Made by a program: the position numbers and the translations under genes | Shown here: one piece after another, positions 59,946 through 64,000 of the stretch | Position numbering within the stretch: the first letter of the stretch is position 1 | Layout: each line of letters begins with the position of its first letter | Notes under the pieces: model-generated | Databases searched by the model: none | The model's input: the letters and a program-made list of their open reading frames with translations, nothing else | What the model was told of the DNA's origin: nothing | Origin: UBA4615 sp046046245 | GTDB lineage: Bacteria; Pseudomonadota; Gammaproteobacteria; Burkholderiales; Burkholderiaceae_E | Assembly (NCBI GenBank): GCA_046046245.1 | Contig: JBJOKE010000010.1 | Span: 6,237 to 70,236, forward strand | Length of the DNA: 64,000 bases | Direction of reading: 5' to 3'

Positions 59946-62900
59946 AACTCGCGCAGCACCCGCCCGGTGTGGCCGAGGCCGCGCCGCGCGAGTTCGACCG
60001 GCGGCGCGGCGTCGACGATCCGCCCGCCGCCGTCGCCGCCTTCCGGGCCGAGGTCGATCACCCAGTCCGCCTCGGCCCAGAGATCGATGTCGTGCTCGAT
60101 GACGACCAGCGTGTTGCCGGCGTCGACCAGCCGGTGCAGCACGCGGATCAGCCTGTCGACGTCGGCCATGTGCAGGCCCACCGTCGGCTCGTCGAGCACG
60201 TAGAGCGTGTGGACCGGCGCGAAGCGCGAGCCGGCGCCGGCGCCGCCGTCGCGGACCTTGGCCAGTTCGGTCACCAGCTTGATGCGCTGCGCTTCGCCAC
60301 CCGACAGCGTCGGGCTCGGCTGGCCGAGCGTCAGGTAGCCCAGGCCCACGTCCTGCAGCAGCCTGAGCGGATGTGCGATCGACGGATGCGCGTCGAAGAA
60401 GGGGAGCGCCTCGTCGACGCTCATCGCCAGCACCTCGCCGACCGACTTGCCGCGCAGCGTGACCTGCAGCGTCTCGCGGTTGAAGCGCTGGCCGCGGCAG
60501 ACGTCGCAGAGCACCTTCACGTCGGGCAGGAAGCTCATCTCGATCGTCTGCACGCCCTGGCCTTCGCAGGCCGGGCAGCGGCCCGCGCCGGTATTGAACG
60601 AGAAGCGGGCGGCGTCGTAGCCGCGCACGCGGGCCTCGGTCGTGTCGGCGAAGAGGCGACGGATCGCGTCCCAGAAGCCGACATAGGTCGCGGGGCAGGA
60701 ACGCGGCGTCTTGCCGATCGGGGTCTGGTCGACCTCGAGCACGCGCCCCACGACCTCGGTGCCCTCGATCGCCGCGCAGCCCACCGGCTCGGCGATCGCC
60801 GTCTGCACCGCGGCCGCGCCCTTGCGGCCCTGGTTCTTCGCGCCGACGATCGCCTGCAGGTTCGCGAGCAGCACGTCGCGCGCGAAGGTGGACTTGCCCG
60901 AGCCCGAGACGCCGGTGACGACGGTCAGCCGGCCGAGCGGCACGCGTGCGTCGACGCCCTGCAGGTTGTGCATCCGGGCGTCGCGGACCACGAGGGCCGG
61001 CCCGTCGGCGGCGACCGCGCGCGGCGGGTGCAGCGGATGCTGCAGCGGCTGCGCGAGGAAGCGGCCGGTCAGGCTGTCGGGCTGGGCGGCGAGCGACGCG
61101 TGGTGGCCCTGCGCGACGATCCGGCCGCCCAGGCGGCCGGCGCCCGGGCCGATGTCGATGACGTTGTCGGCGCGGCGGATCGTGTCCTCGTCGTGCTCGA
61201 CGACCAGCAGCGTGTTGCCCTTGTTCCTCAGCGCCTCGAGCGTGTCGAGCAGCACCCGGTTGTCCCGCGGGTGCAGGCCGATCGTCGGCTCGTCGAGCAC
61301 GTAGCAGACACCCTGCAGGTTCGAGCCGAGCTGCGCGGCCAGGCGGATGCGCTGCGCCTCGCCGCCCGACAGCGTGGGCGCGGCGCGCGCGAGCGACAGG
61401 TAGCCGAGGCCGACGTCCGAGAGGAAGCGCAGCCGCGAGCCGATCTCGGCGACGACGTCGCGTGCGATCTCGGCCTCGCGGCCGCCGAACGCCAGGCCGT
61501 CGATCCAGGTGCGGGTGGCGTCGACCGGCAGCTCGACGAGCTCGGCGATCGAGCGCTCGCGCAGCCTCACCGACAGCGCGACCGGGTTGAGCCGCCGGCC
61601 CTCGCAGGCGGGGCAGGGGGCATCGGTGTATTCGACGCCGGCGTCGGTCTCGCCCTCCATGCCCGGCGTGAGCTCGTCGTCCTTGATCCGGCCCACGGTC
61701 TCGAGGCCGGCGCCGAGGCAGGCGGCGCACCAGCCGTGCTTCGAGTTGAACGAGAAGAGCCGCGGATCGAGCTCGGGATAGCTGGTGCCGCAGGTGCTGC
61801 AGGCGCGCTTGGTCGAATGCAGCGTGGTCTTCAGCGGCGCCGTCTCGCCGACGAGGTCGCCGCGGGCCATCGCGTCGGCGAGCGCGTCGAGGCCGGCGGC
61901 CACCATCACCAGGCCCTTGCCGTGGTGCAGTCCCTCCCGCAGCGCGCCGCGAAGCGCCGCCTCGTTCTCCGGTTCGACGCGCAGGTCGGCCACCGGCAGC
62001 TCGATGTCGTGCTCGACGTAGCGGTCGATGCGCGGGAACTTCGCGGTCGGCAGGAAGGTGCCGTCGACGCGCAGGTGCGTGTGGCCGCGCGCGGCCGCCC
62101 ACTTCGCGAGGTCGGTGTAGAGGCCCTTGCGGCCGACGACCATCGGCGCGAGCACGCCGATCCGCTCGCCGCGGTGCTCGCGCATGATGCGCGCGACGAT
62201 CGCGTCGAACGACTGCGGCTCGATCGCGGTGCCGTCCTTCGGGCAGTACTGCGTGCCCAGCTTCACGTAGAGCAGCCGCAGGAAGTGGTAGATCTCGGTC
62301 AGCGTCGCGACCGTGCTCTTGCGGCCGCCGCGCGAGGTGCGCTGCTCGATCGCGACGGTGGGCGGGATGCCGAACACGCCGTCGACGTCGGGGCGCGAGG
62401 CCGGCTGCACGAACTGCCGCGCGTAGGCGTTCAGCGACTCGAGGTAGCGGCGCTGGCCCTCGCCGAAGATCACGTCGAAGGCGAGCGTGGACTTGCCGCT
62501 GCCCGAGACGCCGGTGATCACCGTCATCCGGTTGCGCGGCACCTCGACGTCGACGTTCTTCAGGTTGTGCTCGCGGGCGTTGTGCACGAAGATCGAATCG
62601 CGCGCGCGCTGGCGCAGCAGCGTCTGCAGCGGCGCCCCCGGGTCGTCGAGCGCGGCGTCGTTCGCGACCACCGCGGCGGCTGGCGCGGGCGCGGGCGCGG
62701 GCGTCTCGCCCTTGGCGAGCGCCACCGATTCCGCGAGCTGCGCCGCGTACTCGCGCAGCGACTGCCCGGTGACGCTCGTGGCGTGTGCGGCGATCGCATC
62801 CGGCGGGCCGACCGCCACCACCTCGCCGCCGGCGTCGCCGCCATCGGGCCCGAGGTCGACGATCCAGTCGCTCGCGCGGATCACGTCGAGGTTGTGCTCG

Positions 62901-64000
62901 ATCACCAGCAGCGAGTGGCCGGCCGCGAGCAGCTTGCGCAGCGCGCGCAGCAGGCGGGCGACGTCGTCGAAGTGCAGGCCGGTGGTCGGCTCGTCGAAGA
63001 GGAAGAGCGTGCCACGGCGGCCGCGCGCCCTGTCGAGGCCCCTGGTCGCCGCCTCGGCGAGGAATCCGGCGAGCTTCAGCCGCTGCGCCTCGCCGCCGGA
63101 GAGCGTGGGCACCGGCTGGCCGAGCCGAAGGTAGTCCAGGCCCACGTCCTCGAGCGGCTGCAGCCGCGTCGCGATCTCCCAGTCCTCGGCGAAGAACGCG
63201 AGCGCCTCGTGGACGGTGAGCTCGAGCACCTCGGCGACCGAGCGCTCGCCGCCGCGGCCCTTGACCGTGACCTCGAGGATCTCGGCGCGGAAGCGCCTGC
63301 CGTCGCAGTCGGGGCAGCGCAGGTAGACGTCGGAGAGGAACTGCATCTCCACATGCTCAAAGCCCGAGCCCCCGCAAGTGGGGCAGCGGCCATCGCCCGC
63401 ATTGAAGCTGAACATGCCGGCCGTGTAATTGCGCTCTTGGGCCAGCGGGGCCACGGCAAAGAGTTTGCGGATCTCGTCAAACGCGCCCACATAGCTGGCC
63501 GGGTTGGAGCGGGCCGTCTTGCCAATGGGCGACTGGTCGACAAAGTTGACGGCGCTGAGCCAGTCGGCGCCCAGCAGGTCGTCGTGTTCGCCAGGGCTCT
63601 CGGTGGCCTGGCCAAAGTGGCGCAGCAGGGCAGGGTGCAGGATGTCCTGGATCAGCGTGGACTTGCCCGAGCCGCTCACGCCGGTCACGCCCACCAGGCG
63701 CTGCAGCGGGAAGTCGATGTTCAGGTTCTTGAGGTTGTGTTGACGCGCGCCTTGCAAGATGAGCCGGGGCGTGTTGTCTTCAACCTTGCGGCGCAGGCCC
63801 ATGCCGATGGTGCGGCGCGCGCCCAGGTAGGCGCCCGTGAGGGTCTCGGCGTTCTTGAGGTCTTCGGGCGTGCCGTCGAACACGATGCGCCCGCCTTGGT
63901 GGCCAGGGCCGGGCCCCAGGTCAATGATGCGGTCGGCGGCCAGCATCACGGCCGGGTCGTGCTCCACCACGACCAGGGTGTTGCCGGCATCGACCAGGCG
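59912..64000 (-). CDS. uvrA: double-length UvrA-type excinuclease subunit (5' end outside window)
   Basis: The 3' 1362 codons of a UvrA-like ATPase; the frame is open to the window edge. Visible order: the end of one ATP-binding module ([20 protein letters not shown]), a second module with Walker [11 protein letters not shown] and a CPTCGG/CPDCDG zinc region, and a linker rich in Ala/Pro. Then comes a complete second UvrA: Walker A twice, UvrB-binding and insertion regions, CSTCG/CAAC and CPAC/CDVC zinc sites, and the LSGGEAQR signature twice. The whole protein is thus two fused UvrA units. UvrA proteins find DNA damage with UvrB; the fused paralogue's role is less certain. Codon use changes abruptly upstream of about 63350. 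Confidence 0.9.
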   Translation of the reverse strand, partial: RLVDAGNTLVVVEHDPAVMLAADRIIDLGPGPGHQGGRIVFDGTPEDLKNAETLTGAYLGARRTIGMGLRRKVEDNTPRLILQGARQHNLKNLNIDFPLQRLVGVTGVSGSGKSTLIQDILHPALLRHFGQATESPGEHDDLLGADWLSAVNFVDQSPIGKTARSNPASYVGAFDEIRKLFAVAPLAQERNYTAGMFSFNAGDGRCPTCGGSGFEHVEMQFLSDVYLRCPDCDGRRFRAEILEVTVKGRGGERSVAEVLELTVHEALAFFAEDWEIATRLQPLEDVGLDYLRLGQPVPTLSGGEAQRLKLAGFLAEAATRGLDRARGRRGTLFLFDEPTTGLHFDDVARLLRALRKLLAAGHSLLVIEHNLDVIRASDWIVDLGPDGGDAGGEVVAVGPPDAIAAHATSVTGQSLREYAAQLAESVALAKGETPAPAPAPAAAVVANDAALDDPGAPLQTLLRQRARDSIFVHNAREHNLKNVDVEVPRNRMTVITGVSGSGKSTLAFDVIFGEGQRRYLESLNAYARQFVQPASRPDVDGVFGIPPTVAIEQRTSRGGRKSTVATLTEIYHFLRLLYVKLGTQYCPKDGTAIEPQSFDAIVARIMREHRGERIGVLAPMVVGRKGLYTDLAKWAAARGHTHLRVDGTFLPTAKFPRIDRYVEHDIELPVADLRVEPENEAALRGALREGLHHGKGLVMVAAGLDALADAMARGDLVGETAPLKTTLHSTKRACSTCGTSYPELDPRLFSFNSKHGWCAACLGAGLETVGRIKDDELTPGMEGETDAGVEYTDAPCPACEGRRLNPVALSVRLRERSIAELVELPVDATRTWIDGLAFGGREAEIARDVVAEIGSRLRFLSDVGLGYLSLARAAPTLSGGEAQRIRLAAQLGSNLQGVCYVLDEPTIGLHPRDNRVLLDTLEALRNKGNTLLVVEHDEDTIRRADNVIDIGPGAGRLGGRIVAQGHHASLAAQPDSLTGRFLAQPLQHPLHPPRAVAADGPALVVRDARMHNLQGVDARVPLGRLTVVTGVSGSGKSTFARDVLLANLQAIVGAKNQGRKGAAAVQTAIAEPVGCAAIEGTEVVGRVLEVDQTPIGKTPRSCPATYVGFWDAIRRLFADTTEARVRGYDAARFSFNTGAGRCPACEGQGVQTIEMSFLPDVKVLCDVCRGQRFNRETLQVTLRGKSVGEVLAMSVDEALPFFDAHPSIAHPLRLLQDVGLGYLTLGQPSPTLSGGEAQRIKLVTELAKVRDGGAGAGSRFAPVHTLYVLDEPTVGLHMADVDRLIRVLHRLVDAGNTLVVIEHDIDLWAEADWVIDLGPEGGDGGGRIVDAAPPVELARRGLGHTGRVLREFYAAREGRRAA

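Overview
The window is a gene-dense stretch of very GC-rich DNA (roughly 70-75 % G+C in the lines I counted). It reads as the chromosome of a Betaproteobacterium, most likely Burkholderiales. The reasons are the gene order valS / DUF2486-like / holC / pepA // lptF / lptG, the OxyR-ahpC-ahpF block, the TRAP and GMC catabolic genes, and the class II ribonucleotide reductase. I see no insertion sequence, prophage, CRISPR array or plasmid gene. No stretch over 300 bases lacks a gene; the longest gaps are about 290 bp (51669-51958, prkA promoter) and 280 bp (44705-44983).

Layout. 1-9.7 kb: housekeeping (MscS channel, TusA, ValS, DNA polymerase III chi, PepA, LPS exporter LptFG, CbiX). 9.58-9.70 kb: a predicted structured small RNA or attenuator ending in an intrinsic terminator, ahead of a GT39 membrane glycosyltransferase. 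11.5-21.6 kb: two complete TRAP transporter operons separated by tRNA-Ala(CGC) and a GNAT gene; the second is headed by a GntR/FCD regulator and followed by a short-chain dehydrogenase and a GMC oxidoreductase. 21.6-25.1 kb: cytochrome c with an FNR-like box, a CitE/HpcH-type lyase, an M16 peptidase and an RraA-type aldolase.

25.2-35.2 kb is the most unusual part. Five minus-strand genes, each overlapping the next by 4 bp, encode a tandem-domain HCCA-isomerase-like protein, a formylglycine sulfatase, an unrecognised propeller-like protein, an AtsA-like metallo-beta-lactamase-fold hydrolase and a haloalkane dehalogenase. A TetR regulator is divergent from them. Beside it lie a second sulfatase, with a changed active-site motif, and a DJ-1/PfpI protein. 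I read this as an undescribed desulfation/dehalogenation module, which is inference.

35.4-64 kb: adenosylcobalamin-dependent ribonucleotide reductase with an intein placed exactly before its catalytic cysteine; DsbB; OxyR divergent from AhpC/AhpF; DUF411 and PsiF proteins; a cyclase/thioesterase pair; the stress operon prkA-yeaH-spoVR behind a good sigma-54 promoter; copper homeostasis (CueR, CopA, CopZ); Pgi; an Ada-AraC-AlkA fusion with a separate methyltransferase; an EamA exporter; and the 3' part of a double-length UvrA. The last ~650 bases of that uvrA have different codon use and lower GC, with a sharp junction near 63350.

Two sequence habits recur. Minus- and plus-strand operons are tightly packed with 4-bp ATGA/GTGA/TTGA overlaps, and several genes without a Shine-Dalgarno sequence have a -10-like hexamer 5-7 bases before the start codon, which suggests leaderless mRNAs.
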